Shown piece after piece: positions 23,358-35,069 of a stretch of DNA of 64,000 bases. This stretch comes from Mangifera indica (taxonomy: Eukaryota; Streptophyta; Magnoliopsida; Sapindales; Anacardiaceae). Both the position numbers and the translations under genes were made by a program. Within the stretch, counting starts at the first letter, position 1. Every line of letters begins with the position of its first letter. The notes beneath the pieces were generated by a model that searched no databases, was not told the origin of the DNA, and worked only from the letters and a program-made list of their open reading frames with translations. The DNA lies in assembly GCF_011075055.1 (NCBI RefSeq), contig NC_058137.1:9409463-9473462 (forward strand), given 5' to 3'.

Positions 23358-24338
23358 TCAGCATATGAAACAGTGAGACCCAATTAGTCTTTGTATAACA
23401 CTTCCCTCTTCAATAACTAGTTCCCTTGTTACCTTGTTCCATAGGTGAAGTGCATAGCTCACCCTCTTAAGCACAACAACCTCCATCGTCGGTTTCTTAT
23501 ACAGAGCCGGTATCTGAAGCCAATCTGCCAAATAAAATGCCTTTATCGGTCAAATTGTAATGTCATAAGGAGCTGTGTTTGTACCTCCAACGTCCAGTAT
23601 CTTAATAACCCTGGAAAGATCATGCTTCATTTTTTAGTCTTTCGATCGGTAACTTGCACCCCTACTGCATTTCTCAACCCTGTGAAGTTTCTCAGAACTA
23701 TGAAATCTGTGTCTAAGTAAACACCTCAGTACTTGTATAAAGTGGCAACCCTGATGAGATTAGAAAGATTATTGTACAGGGGAGACTTTCTAGGGTCCTT
23801 GCTGCGACTTTTCAATTCTTCAAGCCAAGCTTCAGCTGGTGTATTCTTCACTAAAAACGGCACATCCGGTGTAACTGCAACAATTTTAGGTCCACGATCA
23901 AGTAGTGATTTCAAGATTTAGTGGCAACGCCGTATGTCTAGAGTTCTCGATAAAATCATCAAGCATGCCTTAGGATTGACCTTCATCAGAGTGTCTACCG
24001 CCAAGAACTCTGTCGGTCCAAACGTTCCTGCTGGTGAAAACCAAATCATGAAGAACTGGTTAGTACAGGTTTTATCAAAGAATTCCAGGACCCGACCGTG
24101 ACATTTCTGACTGGAATCGTTCGATTTAAGAACATCAAGTTCCGGAACGTTTCACCAGAACCATGCTATTCTTTTTGGTATCGTCAATTCGGGGAGGAGG
24201 AATCAGAGGGTCAGGAGTTTCACAGAGATTAGAAATGAGGGTGCCAGTAGAGAAGAGGCTACTTGTGTAGATGAGATAGGCAATAGCTGAAAATGAGACA
24301 GCGAGGAAGAGGGGTGTTTTAATATTTTAGCTCAACAT
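23358..24338 (-). pseudogene. Glycosyltransferase pseudogene 3 (internally deleted, opposite strand)
   Basis: Read on the minus strand from the ATG at 24338, this follows the same family from membrane segment to stop at 23358. It contains NSFLAVDTLMKVNPKACLMIL-like sequence, VAVTPDVPFLVKNTPAEAW at about 23880-23830, and YKY followed by a stop and then GVYLDTDF at about 23745-23715. It ends with IEEGSVIQRL. It carries an immediate stop after MLS, a stop before ILKSLLD, the stop beside the DXD loop and frameshifts. About 45 codons (the IFDIWHP...IWGENGP region) are deleted at about 23625. At about 980 bp against 1263 for the intact gene, it is the oldest and most damaged member of the cluster. 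Confidence 0.85.
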
Positions 24339-25173
24339 TTTTGTGACAACTTAGGAGCTTTATCTATGCAACAAGGGATTTTCAGAAGCTTCTATATATT
24401 TATGCACCCTGTGTCCGTCGACATCTTCGTAATTTATTGAGTTGACTGTTGAGTACATAAAATATAAAAAGCCATGGATTCCGCAAAATGACTCTTTAAT
24501 TTTCAGTTTACAGACATATTTTATAATGTAATTGGAGATATCAATGCATAGGGATATCTTAGGGAGTAGGGAAGGTTCAGGGATCACTGAATATTTTTTT
24601 AATCATTATATAAATATTAATTAAATTATGAAAATTTATAATGAATACTAAATGATTTTAAATTGAAGATACAAAGAAAATTACAACAAATGATAAGGAT
24701 GAGGTTGAAGCAAAACGTATGGTGTTGTTGGCAAGAGATGCCCACCGTCCCTCAATTAATGCTGCAGGCGTAACATCGACGGAAAGTTGTAGAGTTTAGG
24801 ATGTTTATAGATCTGGGATTGTGGGTAGACTTAGGTGCAATACACGGGGGTGGTGAAGCGGACAATTATGTGAGATGAGATTTGGCAGAGATTACAAATC
24901 TTACGAGATTTGGTGGAAGAGGGCAAGTCTATTGACAATTATAGAATTGGTAGAGTTAACAATTTTTCACGTAACTCGTTAACACAACACGAAAGAAATC
25001 GAGTCAAGGGTAAGTTTTTTTGATATAAAATTTATTTTGAATCAACTTGATATGACTCAAAATTAAATTAAATAGTGTTAAGATTCACACAAAAATAATC
25101 TGACACGATACAAATTGATTTGAATATTTTAGAAAAATGTTACTTTAATAAAATTTGTTAAGAAAAAATTATG
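24339..25173. other. Non-coding spacer
   Basis: No recognisable gene. The open frame at 24360-24587 (-) has no family resemblance. It may contain the old promoter of pseudogene 3. Confidence 0.5.
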
Positions 25174-25343
25174 AATAATATCTTGTGTATACACTTTTGA
25201 TATACAAATTGAGTATACAAATAATATATCATCATGTTATTAAGTGTTATTTTATTTTTAATTTAAAATCATTCAATCATATGATGACACATCATTTGTA
25301 TACCTAAATTATATATCAAAAGTATGTACATATAATTTTATTG
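25174..25343. mobile_element. MITE, family 1 copy B
   Basis: It has inverted arms (CTTGTGTATACACTTTTGAT on the left; its partner ends ATGTACATATAATTTTATTG). The core TTATTTTTAATTTAAAATCA matches copy A and copy C. Arms have diverged more than in copy A. Confidence 0.75.
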
Positions 25344-25993
25344 ATAAATTATAGAAATATTAAAAGATAATATCAATAGTAGTTTAAATTTTTATAAATT
25401 GCATATAATTATATTTTTATATAATTGTTATTACTTATATCATTTTTTATTTTTATTTAGATATTTTATTTTATTATTAAGTAATAAGAATACGATTTGA
25501 TTAGTTAGATTATTGACGCATTTTAAAGGTCTTAGTAAATAATTCTTAAACTATTTGTAAACAAAATAAAATGTTATATTATTCGTTTTATTAATAGTAG
25601 GTTGAGGTAATTTGGTGAATAAATTAAAATGGTGAAAAACACTTTGGAGATTGAAAACAATAGATAATTTCAAGTCTGTTTAGGGTAAATCGAGTCAATT
25701 CGAATATTAAAAAGTTTGATTAAGGTTAAAAAATTTTGACACAATTTTAATTTGTATCAGGTTAGAATTAAAAGTTTCTGATATGAAATCTAAACTAATA
25801 TAATATAAATATGATCCAATGGTACAAACTACTAAGTCTAGGAATTAGTAGGTTGTGTTGGGTGGTGGCAATGTGGCCGGTGAAAGGGTTGCGGTGGTGA
25901 CAATGTGGTGTGATTGTGGGTAGTGGGTAAGATGACTTATAATTTTAATTGAACATTTTTTTCATAAAAGTTACATGAGCATGGTTAAAGTAA
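25344..25993. other. Non-coding spacer
   Basis: AT-rich, with one GTG-rich patch at about 25855-25930 (repeated GGTGG and CAATGTGG). No gene recognised. Confidence 0.5.
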
Positions 25994-27737
25994 GGGAAAT
26001 TATAGTAAATGCCTTAAATTAAGGGGGTCTAAGGAAATTATCTAAAACAATTAGGTTTAAGTAAAAATGTCCTCTTTTGTGAAATGACTAAACTACCCCT
26101 ATATATAAACCAAAAATTTTGCATATTTTTCCCGTTATTTTCCCACGGTTTCACGATGCAAAATCAGAGAATTTCGCATCTCCCACAGGTCTTCCATGGG
26201 CGAAGCGATTTTTCTAGATTTTCATGTTTTTCAGCAACCGAAAATGACAAAGAAAGTTAGTATATCTTCCTTACTCTTGTTTGAATCAATTTATTTTCGG
26301 AAAACTACTTATACCTCTGATATCTTTATTAACATGTGTCTTCTCTTCAACCTCCGATTCCTCGATTGGAATATTATGCATAATCTTTCCGTTAAATTCA
26401 CTCCACTCTGAAAATTTTTCTTTGTTGGCATTAAGAAATTCTTCCACATGATATAATGCATCAACATGAACATCATTTATATCTGCAAAATCTTCCTCTG
26501 AAAGTTCTGGTTTTGAATTGATCTCGATATTTTAAATCTCTTCTATATCAATAGTTTGATTTTCTGGATAACTACTCGACTCACCATCTTGTAAACCCTC
26601 ATTTACTTGTTGAGCTTCATAATTATCATCATTAACTGTAATTGTTTCAAAAACTGAAACACATTCTTTGAAATGTTAGACAAACCGTTAAAAACCTCAA
26701 CATCTTCATCATTTGAAATTTCTACTGGAATGTCATTGTCAAGATGTTTTGGTTTCATGCTTAATTGAATGTTAAATATTCTTCAATCTGCATTACACTT
26801 GTCACTCACCATTAATTAATTCTTCGAATGTCATGTGTATTGGAATTTTAATCAATTTTCTATTACCTCCAACATATTTTATAACATTGTCATCATTTTT
26901 TATCTATTTCCGCCCATATCTAATTAAAACATATTCAGCCATTTAGATTAATCCTACAATAAAATATATATTCAACATAAATAATATGACTGAAAATATT
27001 ATTTACAGATTTCTATCGCATAATTATACATTTTTCATAATTCAATTATATATTATGACTATTAATATATTTTGATTAATATGATACTAATTTGTAAAAA
27101 TATCACTTTACCCCTATGTTGTAAAATATCATTTTACCACAAATATTATCTAACATATCTCTAACACCCTTCATTGTAAAATATCATTTTACCCTCTAAT
27201 ATTATCTAATCTAATCTAATCCTCTAACATTTTTTATTGAAAAATATTATTTCACCCTATAGTACTATAATATTTACAACATAGCCCATGTAATTTTTAT
27301 TATTTCACTTTTTACACACCACTATAATTTATTATATAAAACATAACATATAATTGCATTATTAATAAAATAATAACAATTAAAGTTATAATAGGTATAA
27401 ATACCTCGATATCACGAACTTTTCTCTTTTCGCTCAAAATCCTAAATACAAACTTTTTTCTCTTTCTAAAAATTTCTCTTAGATCTGCTAAAAATGAAGA
27501 AAGATATATGATATATATAGAAATAAATGAATGATAATTTTGGTATTATTTTAGAATATTTTTGTTTAAACCCCAAAATTAGGTGTGATTTTGTTTATAC
27601 TCTTAAAAAAAGGGAAATTTAATTAAGAAGGATATTTTTGGTATTTTATAAGATATTTGAGACATTTTCGTTTAAATCCTTTAATATATAAGTATTTTTA
27701 TTTAAATCCCTAAATTTGTGGTAAATTTTTTATTACC
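25994..27737 (-). mobile_element. MULE-like element with long terminal inverted repeats, N-terminal transposase remnant
   Basis: The left arm begins GGGAAATTATAGTAAATGCC at 25994. The right arm, read in reverse, begins GGGTAATAAAAAATTTACCA from 27737. Both continue with TTTAAGTAAAAATGTC-like or TTTAAACGAAAATGTC-like sequence over about 90 bp. On the minus strand from an ATG at 26942, MAEYVLIRYGR, then KYVGGNRKLIKIPIHMTFEEL and an acidic region, resembles the N-terminal domain of plant MuDR-type transposases, with stops. No catalytic core is present, so it could move only with help. No 9-bp target duplication found. Confidence 0.6.
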
Positions 27738-27962
27738 CAAAAAAAGAGTAATTATTTAATTTCTCAGAAAAATAATTTAAATTGTACTATTATTTAATAA
27801 TGATTAACTAAACATTAATAAATATCTCATCCACACCTATGGTCCAAAACCGCCCCCAAGTTGGTCCCACTTCACCATCCATTTTTCTTAGAAGGCCGCC
27901 AACTCTTCTTCAGTCTCACTTGAAGCCAAGCCACCACTCTTCAAGCTCAAAACTCAAACGAT

Positions 27963-30133
27963 ATGGCCACCACGACCACACTCTTTTCGCTCACTTCACC
28001 TCCAAAGACTTCACCAATCTTCTGCTTCTCCACTTCATATTCATCCCTACAAAACTCAAAGCCAAAGAAACTTTCTTTTAACCCCAAGAAGTGTGTAGTC
28101 GATGTGGGCATTGGCCTTTTGGCCTCCTCCTTCATGGCCTTGACGCCTCTGGATGCTAATGCCACAAGGATTGAATACTACGCTACTGTGGCTGACCCTC
28201 CTTGTGAGTTCAACTTTGTTCCCTCTGGCCTTGGTTACTGTGACATCTCTGTTGGCTCTGGCGTGGAGGCTCCATATTCTGAGCTTATCAATGTGAGTTT
28301 GCGAATTTTATTTTTTTCCTTTTGTGTTTTTTGGGCCATTTATGTTAGTTGCTATAAAAAGGGTATATTTATGAGGTTTTGTTCTGTTCTGTTCTTTCTT
28401 TTTTTCTTTGTGCTTTTTGGTTTTGTTTAGTTTTGGGCAATTTTGTATAGTTTGTGTAGAAATGGTGTCTTTATGAGGTTTGAACTCATACTGAGTAAAA
28501 TCATGAGCTTATCTATTGAGTTTGGAATTTTGTTCTTCTTTTTTTTTTCAGTTTTTTTTAATTTTTGGGGTTGATATAGTTTTGATTCTTTTTAGTTCAT
28601 CTAAAAGTGTTATCTTGTTCGAACTTTTATAGGGTAGTGTTAAAGTGTAGTTCATTTTGTATTCGTTCATTGTGTTTTGGTGGGCTATTGGGTTGGTTTT
28701 GTTCGGTTTAGTTTGAATAAAAATGCTTTATGAGGTTTGAACTTATATTGTGTGAGATTATCAATGTGATTTTGTAGTTTTGCTTTGCCTTTTCGGTTGT
28801 TGGGTTGATTAAGTTTGGTGAATTTTTTTAAGTTTGTGCAAAAATGGTAACTCATGAGGTTTGAACTTAGACTGAGTAAATCCTGAGCTTATCAATGTCA
28901 GTTTGTCATTTTCTCTTTACTTCTTTGTTAAGGTTTTTTAGACTATTGGGTTGCTTTAGTTTGTGCAAAAATGGTATCTTGATGTGGTTTTGTTATTGAC
29001 TGTCATCGTTTGATTCCATCATACTTGGATCATTGCTCTGGCAATTACATTTTTCTTCCAATTTGTGGATCATTGGTGAATTTAGTTTTCAGTCAATTGA
29101 CATTTCATGGATTGCATTTGTTTCACTGTGTAGGTTCACTACACAGCGCGATTTAGTGATGGAATAGTTTTTGACAGCAGCTATAAAAGATTAAGACCTC
29201 TTACTATGCGCATTGGAGTTGGCAAGGTATAAATTTTTCTCAGTTATTCAACAAGTAGTTAAGTCCAATAGATATGTCAATCTCAAGAGTCACATATTAT
29301 CTTTTCACCCTGTTATATAAAATTGTTGGAGCTTTCCAAGTTAAATTTGGATCAGTTTAATATGTATATAAACAGTATAGCAAAATCATTACCATAATTG
29401 TGATTGTGTAAGAACCTTGCAGTGTTTGTTTCTGCAGATTTAGGCTGTTCTCATTTCGTCCCAATTTCATCTTAACTTATATTTGTGTCCAGGTCATTAA
29501 GGGCTTGGATCAAGGAATTTTCGGTGGGGAAGGAGTGCCTCCGATGCTCGTAGGTAAGTTTTTGAAGACAGATAGTTGTCTTCGAGTTTTTGTTTTGTGC
29601 ATTACCTCAGGCTTCCCAGCATATTTTTTACACTGCTAGTTTCATTCAGGTGGAAAACGTAAGCTTCGGATTCCACCAGAGCTAGCATATGGACCAGAAC
29701 CTGCTGGTTGCTTTTCAGGTGAGCTACATGTATTGGTGATTTTAAATATCAAACTCATTCATGATTTAAACTTTGAGTTAAATTTTGCAGTTGAATTTTA
29801 GGATGCCACTCTGAGTCTCTCTGCTTTAAAAAGATGAACCAATATGAATACTTGATGATAATTAAAACATTGATGAGAAAATAATGTAAAGTCTACTGAA
29901 AACAACTTATGGTTATATAAAGATAATGTGGTCACCAATAAGCGTAATATTAAATTTTTGTTCCAAGGAAATACTACAACATTGTTATGTTTTAGATGCA
30001 ATCAGTCATTGTGTGGCAATTATTTGGAAACTGACATAATATGGTTTGTGTAGGTGACTGCAATATTCCGGCCAATGCAACTCTCATTTATGACATTAAT
30101 TTTGTCGGCATCTACTCAGGGAATCGAAAGTAG
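27963..30133 (+). CDS. PNSL4: Photosynthetic NDH subunit of lumenal location 4 (FKBP16-2-like PPIase)
   Basis: Five coding exons: 27963-28292, 29134-29226, 29493-29553, 29650-29718 and 30054-30133. All introns are GT...AG, giving 210 residues. Residues 1-67 are a Ser/Thr-rich chloroplast transit peptide followed by a hydrophobic thylakoid-transfer segment ending in ANA, a lumenal cleavage site. The FKBP domain follows (HYTARFSDG, FDSSY, VIKGLDQG, LRIPPELAYG). Cys81/Cys93 and Cys182/Cys187 have the spacing of the two redox disulfides of lumenal FKBPs. The active-site Trp of FKBP12 is Leu146, so isomerase activity may be weak. The C-terminal IYSGNRK is close to Arabidopsis FKBP16-2. That protein is PnsL4, part of the lumenal sub-complex of the chloroplast NADH-dehydrogenase-like complex used in cyclic electron flow. 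Family and subgroup assignment are strong. Confidence 0.93.
28283..28995 (+). repeat. Degenerate tandem repeats derived from the exon-1/donor junction in PNSL4 intron 1
   Basis: Four diverged units begin at about 28283, 28505, 28757 and 28886. Each opens with a version of GAGCTTATCAATGTGAGTTT (the last codons of exon 1 plus the 5' splice site). Units 1-3 close with TTTATGAGGTTTGAACT-like sequence, and the parts in between include TTTGTGCAAAAATGGT and ATTGGGTTG. The unit therefore overlaps real coding sequence. Confidence 0.7.
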
Positions 30134-33084
30134 AGAGTAAATAATCAGTTATTAGAAAATATATTAGAAGCTCACAGAGGTAAGCTAGTCTCTGCTGGAC
30201 ATTCTAATTATGATTTTTCTGAAGTTTTAGATAAAGTTGAGTTAGATAACAGAGTATTTCACAGTTTTGAACTTTATTACACACCTTCTGTTTAGTAATC
30301 TTTTTCATGGATTTTTAAAAACTCGCATTAATTTTATGCTTCTGAGAAATTATCCAGTGGCACAAAATTGCCATTTTCATCAGTCACCAATAGCCCGTCT
30401 ATAGTCTTGCTGAAGCAATTGCTGTGATTTGATTAAAAAGTGGTTGATAATGGAGTAAACCTCCAGCTTTTTGATTTCTCAATGATAGTTTGAGGAGTTT
30501 TAATGAAGCTTAGGAATATTATATGCGAGCTCTAAGTTGATATTGAATAGCAAGGTATTACTTGTAAATCATGCATTCAGTTGTTCATCGCATGCTAGAC
30601 GAGAGAAACCATTTTGACAATCCATATTCCCTTTTTGCTTGAGACTTCATGCTTTAATTATGAGCATTACACTGAAGTCAGCATCTCTGATACACTACTT
30701 AAGTTATTTTCCTGGCGTGGTGCATATACTGATTGATGACTGTTTCTACTGACCTTTGCTGTTGGAATTTTCATCATTATTTGTTCACTAGGCAACATAA
30801 TAGACTTGCTTTATTTTGAATACATCACTTGATTTTAAAAATATCCATATGCTTTCCATCCTTTGATACACTGAATTTGTTGAAGGGAATTATTTCATGC
30901 CAGAGCAAGGAAATCCACCTGAGCATGGATCATACCATGAGAAGTGCCTATAGCTGCTCAAGTCTTGTAGGTTTGCTTAGAGCAGCCTACTCCGTTATTC
31001 TTTACAGTGAGAAGTGTGAGATGCTCTTTGATTTACAGAAGTTATTTTTGTACCTGGTCGTATAAAAATTGTATTGTGGCCATTTTGGATGTTGTTTGTA
31101 AGTTTAATTCTGTGGCAATTTCATGTTAAGTGCTTCACTCAAAGCCCTATGGAAATTGTTTGGTGGCAATATACATAAGCAAGTACTTAACCTGTGTTGA
31201 GTTCTTGAGTTGCATATTGGGTGATCAGATTATGGAAGCCTAGGTGAGTTTTTTATAATGGATAATTTCTTTTCCTTAATCAGATACATCTTGTCAGAAA
31301 TTCAATGTAAATAAAGGGCTTACTGTTACATTGATTTAATAAAATTACCCATATATTTTTCAGAGCATCCAACATCGTATTTGTAACATTTCCCTGTTAG
31401 TCGAATAGTTCAGCCTCACAAAATTGAGGGTTGAGTTCTTTCGTGAATATTTACAAGGTGTTGGTGTGAAAGTTTGCACTAACAGTGAGCACATTGAATC
31501 TAGATGGATATGGATACAAGAATATAAAATGTTTGTAATTATCAATATTTTATGATATATAATAAATATTATACGATATAATATAATACATATAAAAATT
31601 TTATATATCATATGATATAATATATATTATTAATATAAATTAATATATTATTTAAAAAAATGATGATATAATAAGAATATATATAAAAAATTTTAAAATT
31701 TTAAAAATATTTATGATATTTTTTAAAATAATTATATATTAATTATAATTTTTTATTATCTTATTATAAAAATATCACTTATAACATAATATTTAATTTA
31801 AGATATAAAAAATTAAATTTTTAATATATAATACAATATACTATTTAACTATTATAAAAAGACAACAAACAATCATGTCATGTCTTGTCCAAGGTCTCTT
31901 TTTAGGCAATGGGCTAAAACAATTCGTGCAGTACCCTAGTCGTTAGAAATTGTATTTACAGACTTTGACTTGCTGCTGGATAGAAATGGATAGAATTGTG
32001 ATATCATTTACAAGAATGATTAATGAGTGATATCATTTAACTAATAAATAAATAAATAAAACTATTAAAACTAAAAAAATTTATAAAATTAGGAGATTAG
32101 TTTAATAAAATCCAATTCTATAAAACTTAAAAATTTAAGTAAATAGTATTAATTAAATTAAATTAAACTTTTTTAAGTAAATAATTTTAAAAACTCTTTA
32201 TTCCTTACATTAAAATAGGGTTACATTTTTAATTAAATATTATTGACTCATTAATTAAATCTTTATGACACTAAAAATATTAAATTTAAATAAATTCAAA
32301 GATATTTTGAAAGTTTAATTAAATTAAACTCTTTTACAACTAGAAAATTTGACACTATGGTTTTCCATGCATCATACCATGTCATTGTCCACCTTTCCTC
32401 TCTCTTATCTTTATTATCTTCATTTGTCTTTTCAATCCAATCATCTCTTACCTTGAATCTTTCTTTGATCTTGTTTCTCTCCATACTTTTTTTTTTTTTT
32501 TTGAATTGAATGTCTTAGTACCTATTATGATAATAGAGGAGTTTCAAAAGATTGTAGAATCCGAACTTTGTACTCGACTAAAGGGTTCTAAATTATCAAA
32601 TATATAAACATAGATCAGGTCCAATTAGAGTGCCGTTGATTCAAGTTAGACTGGAAAAGTTTTTCAATAAATTAATTAATTTCTAATTTAAGAAATTTAA
32701 GCACTAGTGGGAATGTATTATGCTAAAAATGTCATGTTAGTGCATTCGTTTTGGAGTTTGATGGGAACCTTATTCATTATTTACTTACATCATGACCGAT
32801 TAGAGCAGTTGGAAAGAATGGTGAATGCCAAAATAAGATTGTGAAGAACTAATTTTTCAAGGAATTCATAGCTCACCATATTTCCTCAATAATCACTCTT
32901 GTGGTAGCGTCTTTTCTAATGATCCAAGAGAATAAAAAAATTGTTTTTCAATATTTTAAGAAAATTATTGGTTTGAACAATTGTTTGGTGTTCTTAAGTA
33001 TGAAAGTTTAGCCTAATGAAAAGGATGTGTACCTAAAGTCATATGTAAATTCAAAACTTGACCAAAAAATTTAACTAAGGTAAC
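30134..33084. other. Downstream region of PNSL4 and AT-rich spacer
   Basis: The first few hundred bases should hold the PNSL4 3' UTR. A GTAAGC shortly after the stop (30180) may be a 3'-UTR splice donor. From about 31500 to 32330 the DNA is extremely AT-rich with ATATATAAT-type simple sequence. Open frames at 30829-31065 and 32296-32484 have no family resemblance. Confidence 0.5.
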
Positions 33085-33215
33085 ATTTTTTTTTTTTTGA
33101 TAATCGAATATCTCGTCTGTATTTATTGGACGAGTAAACCTTAGATACAGTGACCGGACCTATAATCATTGCACTAGATAAGTCGTCGTAATACTCTATC
33201 AGTTTTGTTAATTTT
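33085..33215 (-). repeat. Possible SINE-like repeat, copy 1
   Basis: A run of T is followed by GATAATCGAATATCTCGTCTG, then AGTGACCGGACCTATAATCA and TTGCACTAGATAAGTCGTCG. The same order in diverged form occurs at 56066-56215. The poly-T head would be a poly-A tail on the minus strand, suggesting a short retroposon. No tRNA-type promoter boxes could be confirmed. Confidence 0.35.
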
Positions 33216-34313
33216 GGAGTCTTAGATAATATTCTCTTGTAATTAATATTTAATTATAACCATTCTGTACATGTTATTTTGAACATATTCACAAAATCAA
33301 ATTTCTACAGGGCACACATTAATAATAATGAAGCTTCGAAGCATAAATAATGGAATTCACTAATAGATGTATAGTGGATAAGCATATTGAAACTCCAGGA
33401 TTTGCACATGTCGACTGTTAATATTACATATGATAATGGCTTTACGCAACCTTGGGATCTCAGAAAGGTTTCCATTTTCAAAAACAAAAAAGATCTACTT
33501 TCCTATAGAATTTTCTTTCTCTTTTCTTTTCTCATCATGTTTACTTCAATGCGAATCTTTTTCTCTTCCTTTTGTTTTATAAGCTTCCTCTTTCAGGAAC
33601 CAAATGTGTTTGAATTCATTTGAACGTTGGTGTGTCGAGTCCCACTTTTATTTGAATGGTTGAAACTTTTGTTTTCTCTAGTCAATGTGTTGATCTTTTG
33701 ATTATGTGAAGTTTAAGTATCAAACGTTTCAATTATTTTGAAATCAACCCTAATTTATCTAGTATTCTTTACAACGTATAAAAACTGAAGTTTTGAACTC
33801 ACATGGGCAAAATGGAAATTTCCTTAGATTTCTGAAAAAAGGAAAAAACAAAAACAGGTTAAACAAAACAATGCATAAGATGTAAAATCACATTCAGCCG
33901 GGTCATATCCTACAATATGAACACTTTTCCTAAAGAAGCCATAACTGGTAGGTAGAAATAGCATAGTCTAATCTATTATGCTATAAATGCATTTGTCATA
34001 GCCAGCTTGCACTCACTCTCCCTATTTTTGGTTCAATAATGCAGCTAGCTGTGGCCAAAGAAAGCCCAAGAGAGACTTGAAATTGCAATGTTCAATGAAC
34101 AAGGGGACTCTTTAATAGCCCCCTATAGTTTGATGATAAACTATGTCCCCTTAGTAAAATGTTTAAGAGATAGATAAGAACATCTTCTCTTCAATCTTTA
34201 TTTGCAGAATACATCACAGAGAAACTTAAATCTTCTCAATTACGACAACAAAATTACAAAACAAAAATGAAGAAGATAAAGATCAAAATCAAAATATGGA
34301 ATTTTATTCCAAT
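33216..34313. other. Non-coding spacer and HIPP 3' region
   Basis: No gene recognised. The last 100-200 bases before 34314 should contain the 3' UTR of the minus-strand HIPP gene. Confidence 0.5.
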
Positions 34314-34927
34314 CTACATAATAGAGCAAGCATTAGGATTGTCATCACTGAACATGGTGATGTAAGGATCTGCAGAGCCATATGTTGTCACAGTGCCATC
34401 AGTTGCAGGATTTTCAACCCTCCTGACATAACCAGGAGGAGCCTTCTTGTCATAAACAGGAGCAATGTATGGGTGAGCTACCAAATTGTATGGCACATAT
34501 GGCCATATCTCTGCCTTTTTCCCTGTCGATTTTGCCTTCTTCAACACCTTGTTAGCCTCCACATATCCTGTCACAGTCACCTTCTGCTGCTTCCTGTTTA
34601 TCTCCACTGACTTCACCCCTGCAAAACAACAACAACATGTCAACATATTTTCCTGAAAATTAGAAAACTTAAACTCTGCATTTGTTGTAACGTGTCAAGG
34701 AAAGTCCCTGAGGAGTCAAAGTGACAGAAGACTGACAGAGAAAAAAACAAAAAAGGCTTACCACTTAATGAAGAGAGGGCATTCTTGACCTTGCGTTCAC
34801 AGCCATCACAGTCCATTCTGACTTTGAGATCAACAGTGTGTAATTGTTTCTTCTTCTTCTTCTTGTTTTTATGGCCACCACTTCCTATCAAGTCAGACAA
34901 ATACTCCAAGGTCCCTCCAACTCCCAT
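34314..34927 (-). CDS. Heavy metal-associated isoprenylated plant protein (HIPP20/22-like)
   Basis: Two coding exons, 34927-34762 and 34618-34314, with a GTAAGC...TTGCAG intron. They encode 156 residues. The ATG at 34927 is chosen because the open frame beyond it has only a TTG start. The N-terminus MGVGGTLEYLSDLIGSG and a Lys-rich stretch (residues 20-27) are typical of the HIPP clade around Arabidopsis HIPP20/22. The HMA domain has the metal-binding MDCDGC (Cys40, Cys43) and KVTVTGYVE. The middle contains EIWPYVPYN and the C-terminus is FSDDNPNACSIM, where CSIM is a CaaX box for farnesylation. Family members bind heavy metals such as Cd or Cu, attach to membranes or enter the nucleus, and respond to stress. 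Which metal or partner applies here is not shown by the sequence. No lesion is seen. Confidence 0.95.
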
Positions 34928-35053
34928 TTTTTCTTCCTTAAATTTTCTCAAGTTTCAGGATTAATATTCTCCTTTGTCAAAATCTCAAAAGCTTGACAGA
35001 AACCAACAACAACCCAGAAAAGTTTGCACAGAAAAACACCAGAAAGAAGCACA

Positions 35054-35060
35054 ATTTATA
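35054..35060 (-). promoter_or_regulatory. TATA box of the HIPP gene
   Basis: The minus strand reads CTCCTATAAATTG, a canonical TATAAAT, about 130 bp upstream of the start codon. That leaves a leader of roughly 95-100 nt. A weaker TATTTAA occurs further up at about 35223. Confidence 0.55.
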
Positions 35061-35069
35061 GGAGAAAAT

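Noticed and set aside
27839..28081. Plus-strand frame of 80 codons overlapping PNSL4 exon 1
   Set aside because: Different frame from the clear PNSL4 coding exon; most likely 5'-UTR sequence and shadow frame.
30829..31065. Plus-strand frame of 78 codons downstream of PNSL4
   Set aside because: Cys/Ser/Leu-rich composition without a domain, in a region better explained as 3' flank.
34928..34951. Eight-residue extension of the HIPP N-terminus
   Set aside because: It relies on a TTG codon; the family starts with MGVGG at the ATG at 34927.
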